Both the position numbers and the translations under genes were made by a program. The notes below the pieces were generated by a model. It worked only from the letters and a program-made list of their open reading frames with translations. It was not told where the DNA came from and did no database searches. From Sphingomonadaceae bacterium (GTDB taxonomy: Bacteria; Pseudomonadota; Alphaproteobacteria; Sphingomonadales; Sphingomonadaceae), in assembly GCA_025359425.1 (NCBI GenBank), contig JANYGC010000055.1, forward strand, positions 1 through 64,000: a stretch of 64,000 nt of DNA, in the 5' to 3' direction. This document shows positions 22,228 to 32,195 of this stretch, in pieces (the stretch's first letter is position 1; each line of letters begins with the position of its first letter).

Positions 22228-23244
22228 TTACCAGAAGAAGTTGTTGATCACGTCGACCACTTCGCCCGAGTAGATATCGACCAGCACCGCGTCGTCATAA
22301 TAGCGGACCCAGCGATAGGGACCATAGACGTCGGGCAAGCGGTAGTACTGCGGATTCCCGATTCGGTAGTTCTGCCCGAAGAACAGATTGTCGAGGAAAA
22401 ACCCGACGCTCAGCCGGCGGTAGCTGTAATTGCGGTACGGCGCGTAATAGCTGCCCAGCCGGAAGTACGAGGGATGGCTGCTGCGATAGCTGTACCAGTT
22501 GTAGCTGGTGTTGCTCCGCCACTGCCGGTCCCACTGATGATGATCGCGGTCGCCATCGTGATCGCGGTTCCAGTTGCGGCCGTCGCGGTCATAGTTGCCG
22601 CCGCTGGTGCCGTAATAGGTGCCGCCCTTTGTGTATCCGCCGTTCCGGTCGCGGGTCCGGCCTTCATCGTGCTGGCGGCGATCGCCGCCGCGGTCCTGGC
22701 GGCCGGCTTCGGTCCAGTTGCGGACCTGCCCGTCGCGGTTGCGATCCCGAGCTGCCTCACGGTTGCCGTCGCGGTTGCCGTCACGGTTCCAAGTCCGGCC
22801 CTGGTCGTCACGGCCATCGCGGTTGCCGCGATTGCCGCCGTTCCAGCCGGCCTGCTGGGCTTGCTGTGGCACCGGTGCGGCTTGCGGAGCGGCGGGCTGT
22901 CCGCCGTTCCAGCCGCGCCGTTCGCCGCCGCCCTGATCACCGCCGCGATTGCCGCGGTCCTGGCGGCCTTGCCACTGGGCCTGGGCTTGCGGTGCAGCCT
23001 GCTGGGCCGGCGCCGCGCGCGGCTGTTCCTCCTGTTGCGCTGCCTGCTGACGCCCGCGTCCACCATCATCCTGACGTTCAGGCCGCGCCTCACGGCCGCC
23101 TTCTTCGCTGCGCGTGCGCCAACCTCCGCCCCCTTGATTTTCGGGCTCAGATTGGGCCGAAGCTACGCTGGGCAGCGTCAACGCCGATATCGCCAGCGCC
23201 ATCACTGCAAGACGGCGCGTCTGCTTGTTCTTACCTGCGGCCAT
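22228..23244 (-). CDS. RcnB-like secreted protein with long Arg/Gly/Asn/Asp-rich low-complexity region
   Basis: Signal peptide (ALAISALTLPSVASAQ); C-terminal YRLPDVYGPYRWVRYYDDAVLVDIYSGEVVDVINNFFW. Confidence 0.8.
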   Translation of the reverse strand: MAAGKNKQTRRLAVMALAISALTLPSVASAQSEPENQGGGGWRTRSEEGGREARPERQDDGGRGRQQAAQQEEQPRAAPAQQAAPQAQAQWQGRQDRGNRGGDQGGGERRGWNGGQPAAPQAAPVPQQAQQAGWNGGNRGNRDGRDDQGRTWNRDGNRDGNREAARDRNRDGQVRNWTEAGRQDRGGDRRQHDEGRTRDRNGGYTKGGTYYGTSGGNYDRDGRNWNRDHDGDRDHHQWDRQWRSNTSYNWYSYRSSHPSYFRLGSYYAPYRNYSYRRLSVGFFLDNLFFGQNYRIGNPQYYRLPDVYGPYRWVRYYDDAVLVDIYSGEVVDVINNFFW

Positions 23245-23589
23245 AGCCGTCACTCCATCCATCGCGCCAAACCATCGCCGGCGACCATGGAGCAATTTCT
23301 ACCCGAGTCGCGCTGTCGGCAGGGTGAATGGTTTTGTCAGATTTGTGTTCAGGGTGGGGTGGGACAATTCGCCAAAGGTCACACGAAGGTCACACCAAAA
23401 CGACTTCGCGGTGTTGCCCGGGATTCCGCACCGGCGGCAACGGGGGCCAGACGATCTGAAAGAGCGGGGCGGCGACGCTGGCAGAGTGCGAGCATGTAGG
23501 AAAGTGCTTTGGTTGGCACACCTTGTCCTGTGAGACATGCCACTTTGGCCGTCATGCGGTACCTGACATTCATGGCTCTCACTATGCAC

Positions 23590-23874
23590 CCGTCGATAAT
23601 TTCCCATCCGGGCCCGTGGCTTCGGGAGGAGATCGTCAAGCCCCACGGCCTGACCGTGACGCAAGTTTCAGAGCTGCTGGACGTCAGCCGCCAGAACATG
23701 AGTCTGTTCCTTAACGGCCATTCCAGTCTGAGCGCCATCATGGCGCTGCGCTTCGAAAAGGCCTTCGGGATTTCGGCGGATACCACGCTGCGGATGCAGG
23801 CGGCTTATGAGCTGGCGCAGGCACGGTTGCGCGAAGGGGAGCTGGGGTTGGAACGGGTGAAGAGGGTGGCTTGA
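23590..23874 (+). CDS. HigA-like addiction-module antitoxin, no HigB partner visible
   Basis: MHPSIISHPGPWLREEIVKPHGLTVTQVSELLDVSRQNMSLFLNGHSSLSAIMALRFEKAFG; start within ORF 23509-23874 approximate. Confidence 0.8.
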   Translation, partial: PSIISHPGPWLREEIVKPHGLTVTQVSELLDVSRQNMSLFLNGHSSLSAIMALRFEKAFGISADTTLRMQAAYELAQARLREGELGLERVKRVA

Positions 23875-23912
23875 GCTTCAGCTTGTGTTAATACGATAAT
23901 GTCAATACAGGG

Positions 23913-24179
23913 GTGTCAATGCAGTTCGAATGGGATTCTGCGAAAGATGCGATCAACCAGATAAACCACCGCGTTGCCTTCGAGGTGGCGGAACGGGTCT
24001 GGAACGATCCGGATCACCTGATCCTGTTTGATCGTTTCGAGAACGGCGAGGAAAGGTGGCACGCGATCGGATTGGTCAAGGGCGTGGTGATTTTGACCGT
24101 TGTCCACGCCTATCCCGAGCAGGACGATGCCACGATTCGGATTGTCAGCGCTCGACGCGCGACCAAGGTTGAGAGATAG
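23913..24179 (+). CDS. brnT: BrnT family toxin (module 1)
   Basis: FEWDSAKDAINQINHRVAFEVAERVWNDPDHL ... ERWHAIGLVKGVVILTVVHAY ... IRIVSARRAT; GTG 23913 or ATG 23919. Confidence 0.9.
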   Translation: MSMQFEWDSAKDAINQINHRVAFEVAERVWNDPDHLILFDRFENGEERWHAIGLVKGVVILTVVHAYPEQDDATIRIVSARRATKVER

Positions 24180-24183
24180 CGCT

Positions 24184-24462
24184 ATGAAACACAAAATGAC
24201 TGAAGCACAGGTGGACGCGCAGCTGGCCGTGCTTGCGGCGATGTCCGACGAGGATATCGACACCGACGATATCCCTGAGGCTCCCGCCGAAAACTGGGCC
24301 CTCGCGAAGCGGCCGGGGCTGTATCGTCCGGTCAAGAAGCCGGTGACGCTGCGGCTCGATATGGACCTGGTCGAATGGTTCAAGAGCCACGCGCCCGACG
24401 GCGGGTATCAGACCGAAATCAACCGGGTGCTGCGGCGATATGTGGCTGGGGCGGGGCGGTGA
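24184..24462 (+). CDS. brnA: BrnA family antitoxin (module 1)
   Basis: KKPVTLRLDMDLVEWFKSHAPDGGYQTEINRVLRRYV ribbon-helix-helix-type C-terminus; 4 nt after brnT. Confidence 0.88.
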   Translation: MKHKMTEAQVDAQLAVLAAMSDEDIDTDDIPEAPAENWALAKRPGLYRPVKKPVTLRLDMDLVEWFKSHAPDGGYQTEINRVLRRYVAGAGR

Positions 24463-24495
24463 GTTGGGCATTTGTGTCCCAAAATTCCCGGTCTC

Positions 24496-25173
24496 TCAGT
24501 TCCATACTTCATCGGGAGGCAAGGCATACTTTTGTAACAAATTTCGACAATTTGAAATCGCCGCAGATCTCCTCAACAAAGCGATTCTATCTTCATCTGT
24601 GAAGCCGTTGTCGCCTTCGAGTTTTGTCCAGCCTCGGGGCCATCCAAGTTCCTCCTCCAAGTCCTCGACAGTCAGCTTATTTAGTCGCAGGCCTTCGGAT
24701 GAAAAAAAGACGTCGGGGTCGATAATGTGACCAAATTTTATGTATGCGTCTCCAACTATTTGGCAAACAATGCGAAAATACAAATCCGTTGCCAAAAATG
24801 CATTCTGGACAGGAATAAATTCGTCATTTCCGAATGAGCCATCGCTCAGCAGCAGGATTGGGCCATTTGGTCCAGATACGCCACCGTTCACAAAATTTCG
24901 CCCTACATGTTGAATGTCGGTTCGGCAGTTATGGAAGAAACGGGCTAGTCGGCTGTCGCGCAATCGCCTCTGCCAGACTTTATACCAGTCCTCGCAATCT
25001 TCGATTCCGCTGATGCTCGCCTGCAACGCGAAAGTGACGCTTCTGGTCGATGAGACGAAGGCATTGAAAAGAAATTGTGCTTCGCGAAGATTCCAACCAC
25101 ATTTCTGAAATTTCTCGAAAAAATACTCTGCCTCTTCAAGCTTTGTATCTACGATTCCAAAAGGTCGAGGCAT
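24496..25173 (-). CDS. Hypothetical protein, possible HEPN-like
   Basis: AT-richer 225-aa ORF; FLFNAFVSSTRSVTFALQAS and FFHNCRTDIQHVGRN (R-x4-H pattern). Confidence 0.6.
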   Translation of the reverse strand: MPRPFGIVDTKLEEAEYFFEKFQKCGWNLREAQFLFNAFVSSTRSVTFALQASISGIEDCEDWYKVWQRRLRDSRLARFFHNCRTDIQHVGRNFVNGGVSGPNGPILLLSDGSFGNDEFIPVQNAFLATDLYFRIVCQIVGDAYIKFGHIIDPDVFFSSEGLRLNKLTVEDLEEELGWPRGWTKLEGDNGFTDEDRIALLRRSAAISNCRNLLQKYALPPDEVWN

Positions 25174-25199
25174 GCAAAGTCACTTAGCAGCAATTCCAT

Positions 25200-25275
25200 T
25201 CACCTCGTCAACTTCTTATACACCAACCTAGTCGGCCGATCCGCCGCATCGCCCAACCTGCACCGCTTGTCTTCC
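25200..25275 (-). pseudogene. Remnant / diverged duplicate of the ettA 3' end
   Basis: Reverse strand reads ...EDKRCRLGDAADRPTRLVYKKLTR*, versus genuine ettA tail EDKRRRLGDAADRPTRLAYKKLTR*. Confidence 0.88.
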
Positions 25276-25282
25276 ACGATGA

Positions 25283-25600
25283 TCAAATCCCCACAGCCTT
25301 GCGCAGCGTTGCATTGATCCGCGATTGCCAGCCTGCGCCGGTCGCGCGGAAGCGTTCGAGGAGGTCGGCGTCGAGGCGCAAGGTGACCTGCTTTTTGGGT
25401 TCGTCGCGTTCAGGCGGGCGACCCGGAATCGGGATGACGTATGGTGGCACTCGCTTCATGCCATCTTTGGTCAGCACACCGGTAGCAGGCCGGATCACGC
25501 GACCGCGAATCGTAAGCTGTCCCATCTCGGCCATTTCCTTAGTCAGGAACGGCGCGTCATCGGGGTCGATCCAGTCCGACATTTTCAATTTCCTCGTCAT
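25283..25600 (-). CDS. brnA: BrnA family antitoxin (module 2)
   Basis: MSDWIDPDDAPFLTKEMAEMGQLTIRGRVI ... KKQVTLRLDADLLERFRATGAGWQSRINATLRKAVGI. Confidence 0.87.
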   Translation of the reverse strand: MTRKLKMSDWIDPDDAPFLTKEMAEMGQLTIRGRVIRPATGVLTKDGMKRVPPYVIPIPGRPPERDEPKKQVTLRLDADLLERFRATGAGWQSRINATLRKAVGI

Positions 25601-25832
25601 GCATTTGGCGCATCGAAATGATCCGGCGATTTTCACCGCGCCAAGTCCATACGACATTGACTGCCACTTGATTGAGCCAGCCAAAGGTGAGCCAACGATC
25701 CTCGCCGTAGTTGAATCGTGAATCGAGAAACGTAACTTCACTGTCATCAAACACTAGCGGTGCATCGCAAAAGTCCAGCCCGCGTTCCTGCAGCGTCAGG
25801 TTGCGCTTGTCGGGATCGAACTCGACCTTCAT
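25557..25832 (-). CDS. brnT: BrnT family toxin (module 2)
   Basis: VEFDPDKRNLTLQERGLDFCDAPLVFDD ... RFNYGEDRWLTFGWLNQVAVNVVWTWRGENRRIISMRQM; overlaps brnA start. Confidence 0.9.
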   Translation of the reverse strand: MKVEFDPDKRNLTLQERGLDFCDAPLVFDDSEVTFLDSRFNYGEDRWLTFGWLNQVAVNVVWTWRGENRRIISMRQMHDEEIENVGLDRPR

Positions 25833-25836
25833 GAGA

Positions 25837-25852
25837 TTATGTAACTACATAA
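25837..25852. promoter_or_regulatory. Perfect inverted repeat TTATGTA-ac-TACATAA upstream of brnT2, candidate autoregulatory operator
   Basis: 7-bp perfect inverted repeat with 2-nt spacer, 4 nt upstream of the brnT2 ATG. Confidence 0.55.
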
Positions 25853-25880
25853 GTCCAAATTGTCAAGGTGCGCATTGGCC

Positions 25881-27554
<1,674 letters not shown>

Positions 27555-27675
27555 TTGGGGTATCCTTCAGGAAGCGATGATGGGAGTTTGTGCGCCCTCT
27601 ACAGACGGCAGCGAAGGCCTGCAAGCATGGCGCGAGGGTGCCTTGGGGGCGGCAAGACTTAACAGGCGCGCGAAC

Positions 27676-29022
27676 TCAAGAAATAACCGGCTTCGCTCCG
27701 GTCGGCTCCCCGACAATCTCCTTGAGGTCGAGTTCCAGGGCCCGCGACAGCGCTTCGAGCGCCGGATTGGAAGGCTTCCACTTTGGGCGTTCTCCCAGCC
27801 AGTAATCGCAGTGTGCAAGCCACCGGCCCGGCGCCGGCGCGATCCGGTAGTCGACCACGGCAGGTCCGAACAAACCTGCCAGCGGACCCGCGATCGGATC
27901 GCCCAGCAGACCGTACCGGGTGGTAAAGTAGATGTTGGTCCATCGTGTAGACGCGAAGACAGCGTTATCGCGCAGGGTGAACATCGTCCTCTTTTGGCCA
28001 TCGGCCAACTGGTAGTTGACCGGCCGACCGAGTTTTCCGGATACCGGATCGACCCGCGGCGGACAGGCCGAAAGCTCTCCCGATTCGAGAAAGGCCCTGA
28101 ATTCGTTTTCCGTATCGGCCATCAGCAGGTCGGCGTGGGCAAGCGGGCTGCCAAGCGTGACGAAATCGGTGATCCGCCAACCATTGCCGCAAGCGCGCTG
28201 CTCGACCCACAAGGCGCGTTGCAGCTTGCGGAATTCCGCTCCCTGGCCGTCTTTGGCAAGCTTCCCCATCCGGTCTAATACGTCCTGGATGGGCGAAGCC
28301 ATTGGCTTGAATTCGTCGCTGCGGGTGAACCAGTAGCGCTGCAGGATATCATAGCCGATGACGCTGCCCAGACTATGCCCGCACAGGATGATCCGGCTGT
28401 AACCCTTTTCCGACTTGTGCAGTCGGTCGAGGAAGCTCAGGCCCAGTTGCCGCACCTTGTTGCGCGCCTCGACATTGCGCGGGCTGGCATCGAGGTACCG
28501 GGCGGCATCGCTTATCGTATCGAGCGCAAATGCCTTTAGCAGGCCGACCAGCCCGGCATAGACCAGCGGCACCAGCGGTAGCGCTAGCAGGTAGGCAACC
28601 CACGGCTGCTGTACCAGCAACCTGCCAATCAGCAGTGCGACACCAAGCACAAGCAGGCTGGCAATCCGGACCAGCAGTACGGGGCGCCGATAGCGCTTGG
28701 GCAGACTTGAGCGCGGCCTGACCAGCAGCCGCAACAGCCAACCGGCCAGTGTCGTCAGTTTCGTTTGTTCGAACAGATGCGCCCAGTAGAGTTCATAAAC
28801 GTCGGTGATCGGCCGGGTCCGGGTCTGGGGGATCGTGAAGCAGCGGTGCTCAAACCCTTCGGAGATGTCGTCCGGCTTGCTCCAGGCCGGGGCCTCGCTG
28901 GGATAGCGCTCGATCTTGGGAATTGCCGTCGCGAACGAGCGCAGCGTGGCCATCGGCCGCTGCTCGCCGATACCGTGGATGATGACGATCGCCTGGCGCG
29001 TGATCTCTTTGCTGCTTGGCAT
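27676..29022 (-). CDS. Alpha/beta-hydrolase-like protein with internal transmembrane helices
   Basis: QAIVIIHGIGEQRP, IILCGHSLGSVIGYDIL (GxSxG); hydrophobic stretch VLLVRIASLLVLGVALLIG between them. Confidence 0.65.
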   Translation of the reverse strand: MPSSKEITRQAIVIIHGIGEQRPMATLRSFATAIPKIERYPSEAPAWSKPDDISEGFEHRCFTIPQTRTRPITDVYELYWAHLFEQTKLTTLAGWLLRLLVRPRSSLPKRYRRPVLLVRIASLLVLGVALLIGRLLVQQPWVAYLLALPLVPLVYAGLVGLLKAFALDTISDAARYLDASPRNVEARNKVRQLGLSFLDRLHKSEKGYSRIILCGHSLGSVIGYDILQRYWFTRSDEFKPMASPIQDVLDRMGKLAKDGQGAEFRKLQRALWVEQRACGNGWRITDFVTLGSPLAHADLLMADTENEFRAFLESGELSACPPRVDPVSGKLGRPVNYQLADGQKRTMFTLRDNAVFASTRWTNIYFTTRYGLLGDPIAGPLAGLFGPAVVDYRIAPAPGRWLAHCDYWLGERPKWKPSNPALEALSRALELDLKEIVGEPTGAKPVIS

Positions 29023-29145
29023 GTCCTGGCATCCCCCCCTCAGACAATGGCGGCTTGCCCGAGCATAGCCGATCCGGTGAAATTTGACAGGATCGCAAGC
29101 AAGCGTGCTTGCCTGTGATTGGTCAATCATCTATTCAAAGAACAT

Positions 29146-30489
29146 ATGAGAAACACCCTTCGCGCTGCTGCGCTTTCCGCCTTGCTCCTCTCCACCGCTG
29201 CCCCAGCCGCCCCGCCGCAAGGATCGGGGGTGGCGTGGGATATCGTGGCCGACCTGACGACCGAGATCGGCGCGCGGCTCGCTGGGTCACCGCGTGAGGC
29301 GGCGGCGCGTGATTGGGCGGTGGCGCGGTTGACCTTGCTGGGGTTCAAGAACGTGCAGGTGGAGCCGTTCACGATTTCCGGGTTCGTGCGCGGGGCCGAA
29401 ACGGCCAAGCTGACCGGGCCTTATCCGCACAATCTGCACATCACCGCGCTGGGCAATTCGGTGCCGACGCCCAAGGGCGGGCTGACCGCCGAAGTGGTCT
29501 ATTTCGTCAGCCTCGACGCGCTCAAGGTTGCTCCGGCGGGCTCGCTCACCGGCAAGGTCGCCTTCATCGACAACCAGATGCTGCCCAACCAGGACGGCTC
29601 GGGCTACGGCCCCTACGGCAATGCCCGCCGCCAGGGCCCGGCAGTCGCGGCGAGCAAGGGCGCGGTGACGGCGGTGATCCGCTCGGCCGGGACTGACCAC
29701 AACCGCGATCCGCACACCGGCGGGACCAATTTTCCGGCTGGGAGCAAGGCCATTCCCGCAGGGGCCGTGTCCGCCCCCGATGCCGATCTGATCGCGCGGA
29801 TCGCCGCGACGGGCAAGCCGATGACGATCAATCTGGTGCTCGAAAGCCACCCGCAGGCGAACATGCCCTCGGGCAATGTGATCGCCGATCTCCCCGGGCG
29901 CGATCCGTCGCTGCCGCCGATTCTGGTCGCGTGCCACCTCGATAGCTGGGATCTGGGCACCGGGGCGATCGACGATGGCGCGGGCTGCGCGATCGTTACC
30001 GCTGCCGCCTTGCGCGCGCAGCAGGGCGGGCAGCCCTTGCGGACGATCCGCGTGCTGTGGGCCGGCAGCGAGGAGCTCGGCGGGTTTGGCGGGATTGCCT
30101 ATGCCAAGGCCCACGCGGGTGAGCCGCATGCCCTGGCGATGGAGAGCGATTTCGGGGCTGACCGGGTGTGGCGGGTCGACCTGAACTTGGCCGCAGCGAA
30201 CAAGCCGCTCGGCGCGAAAGTCAGCGCGGCGCTGGCGCCGATGGGGATCGTCACCGGCACCACGAAAGCTGGCGGCGGGACCGATGTGGAGCCGATCATT
30301 GCCGCGCAGAAGCTGGCAGTGGTCGATCTGCAGCAGGACGGCACCCGCTATTTCGACCTGCATCACACGCCTGACGATACGCTCGACAAGATCGATCCGG
30401 CGCAGCTTGAACAGAACGTCGCAGCGTGGACGGCGGTTTTGAACGTCGTGGCTAATGAGCCGGGGGCGATAGCCGGCCAAAGCGACTAA
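29146..30489 (+). CDS. M28 family metallopeptidase, signal peptide-bearing
   Basis: ILVACHLDSWDLGTGAIDDGAGCAIV, LWAGSEELGGFGG, FDLHHTPDDTLDKI. Confidence 0.88.
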   Translation: MRNTLRAAALSALLLSTAAPAAPPQGSGVAWDIVADLTTEIGARLAGSPREAAARDWAVARLTLLGFKNVQVEPFTISGFVRGAETAKLTGPYPHNLHITALGNSVPTPKGGLTAEVVYFVSLDALKVAPAGSLTGKVAFIDNQMLPNQDGSGYGPYGNARRQGPAVAASKGAVTAVIRSAGTDHNRDPHTGGTNFPAGSKAIPAGAVSAPDADLIARIAATGKPMTINLVLESHPQANMPSGNVIADLPGRDPSLPPILVACHLDSWDLGTGAIDDGAGCAIVTAAALRAQQGGQPLRTIRVLWAGSEELGGFGGIAYAKAHAGEPHALAMESDFGADRVWRVDLNLAAANKPLGAKVSAALAPMGIVTGTTKAGGGTDVEPIIAAQKLAVVDLQQDGTRYFDLHHTPDDTLDKIDPAQLEQNVAAWTAVLNVVANEPGAIAGQSD

Positions 30490-31519
30490 ACGGTTTCCGA
30501 GTGATCGCTCCGTAAAGCTGGATCAGCGCGCGCGGCAGCAAGGCGAGCCCGGCAAACCACGCCGGGATCAGCAGGAAGCCCCAGTAGAAATTGTCCGGCC
30601 GCGAAAACAGCGCGATCATCAGCGCGTAGCCGCCCAGCAGCAGCACGGCGAAGTGCCCGCCGCGCCCATCGAGCGCCAGCCAGCCGAGCAGCGGCAGCAG
30701 CGCAATCACCAGCGCCAGCTTCATCGGCAGCATGTGGAGCAGCGTGGTGTTGACCAGCGCCAGCAGCACCGCGCGCGGGCCAAGCCCGCCGGTCCAGCCG
30801 GGCGAATGCAGGTCTGTCGGCAATTGCACTTGCGCGACTTGCGCCGCGTGCAGCGTCAGCCCGATCCCGAACAACACCCCGACCAGCGTCCAGGCGGCGA
30901 GCTCCGTCCACCGGCGTTCCCAGGCGGCAAAGGCGGCGGCGAGCAGCAGGAACGGCAGCGCCAGTTCGCGCACGGCCAGCGCGGCGGCGATGACCACCAC
31001 CGGCATCCACCACTTTGCGCGGTGCCACAGCGTCAGCCCCAGCGCGAGAGACAGCAGCAGGCCGGTCCAGGCCTCGCTCATGGGGGTGAGGCTGGTGGCA
31101 ATCGGTGCCAGCCCGGCGGCCGCGACCAGCCCGGCGGCGGCCAGCTTTTCCAGCCACATCACCGGGGCAGGCAGCGCGAACAGCCAGAGCAGAATTATCG
31201 CACCGTAGAGGACCTTCTCGGCGCGGTTGAGCCAGCCCCAGCCGAACGCCGCACCGGCCAGATAAAGCGTCGGCTCGCGGACCGTCACGAATGGGCGGGT
31301 CGGGTAGTGGTGCGCCCGCTGCAGCTCGGTCACCGCACGATAATAGTCTTTGCCGCCCTGCACTTCCTTCACGATGTCGCGAAACAACATCATGTCGGTG
31401 TAGTGCCCGGGGGCGGCCTTGGAGACCTTGCCGGGCGGAGTCGACAGGCACCATGCGATAGCGACGAGGAACACCATGGCGACGAGGATGGCATAAGGGC
31501 GGGAGAGTTGCGCGAGCAT
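30452..31519 (-). CDS. Polytopic membrane protein of unknown function
   Basis: Multiple hydrophobic helices; convergent 38-nt overlap with the peptidase. Confidence 0.7.
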   Translation of the reverse strand: MLAQLSRPYAILVAMVFLVAIAWCLSTPPGKVSKAAPGHYTDMMLFRDIVKEVQGGKDYYRAVTELQRAHHYPTRPFVTVREPTLYLAGAAFGWGWLNRAEKVLYGAIILLWLFALPAPVMWLEKLAAAGLVAAAGLAPIATSLTPMSEAWTGLLLSLALGLTLWHRAKWWMPVVVIAAALAVRELALPFLLLAAAFAAWERRWTELAAWTLVGVLFGIGLTLHAAQVAQVQLPTDLHSPGWTGGLGPRAVLLALVNTTLLHMLPMKLALVIALLPLLGWLALDGRGGHFAVLLLGGYALMIALFSRPDNFYWGFLLIPAWFAGLALLPRALIQLYGAITRKPFSRFGRLSPPAH

Positions 31520-31748
31520 CCGCCCTGTTCACTCCAGCCGGAGCGAAGTGGCAAGCTGCCCCGGCGGTGCTATCCCCGGATCAGACCCGGCATGCGTGTC
31601 CCACCGGGTGGTTTCGACCATCACCACCCGCGCGCCTTGCGCGCCGCTCATCAGGCTCGACCGCGTCGAGCAGATGGGAAAACTTGGTCGGGACAGCCCG
31701 TCAGGTTCGCTCTTGCAATTTATAACTATGCTTATTAAGTGCACATCT

Positions 31749-32195
31749 ATGAAAGAGAGTCCATTTGCCTTGATTGGCGATATTTCGCGGCTCGCACGGC
31801 GTGCGTTCGATGCGCGCGCGCGCGAAATCGGGGTCACCCGGCCGCAGTGGCAGGTGCTCGTCGTGCTCAATCGTCACGAAGGCGTAAACCAGGGTGGGCT
31901 GGCCGAGTTGCTCGATGTCGAGCCGATCACGGTGTGCCGCATGGTTGACCGGTTGCAGGAGGCCGATCTGGTCGAGCGGCGGCCCGATCCCGCCGATCGC
32001 CGCTCGTGGCGGCTGTTCCTGACGGGAAAAGCGGTCGCACTTCTGGCGCAATTGCAGCCGCTGGGCGAACAGCTCGAAGCCGAAGCGTTCGAAGGCATAA
32101 GTAGCGAAGAGCGCGAAGCAGTGCTCGCCACGCTCGGTCGGTTGCGTAACAATCTGGCGCCGCGCGCGACCAGCAAGGTGGTGTCGAATGGCTGA
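31749..32195 (+). CDS. MarR family transcriptional regulator
   Basis: GLAELLDVEPITVCRMVDRLQEADLVERRPDPADRRSWRLFLT. Confidence 0.93.
   Translation: MKESPFALIGDISRLARRAFDARAREIGVTRPQWQVLVVLNRHEGVNQGGLAELLDVEPITVCRMVDRLQEADLVERRPDPADRRSWRLFLTGKAVALLAQLQPLGEQLEAEAFEGISSEEREAVLATLGRLRNNLAPRATSKVVSNG

Noticed and set aside
22474-23499. 341-aa plus-strand ORF (MAAAIAVPVVAGVAPPLPVPL...) that looks like a hydrophobic membrane protein
   Set aside because: Antisense shadow of the Arg/Gly/Asp-rich rcnB-like gene; Ala/Val-rich composition is the complement of its repeats.
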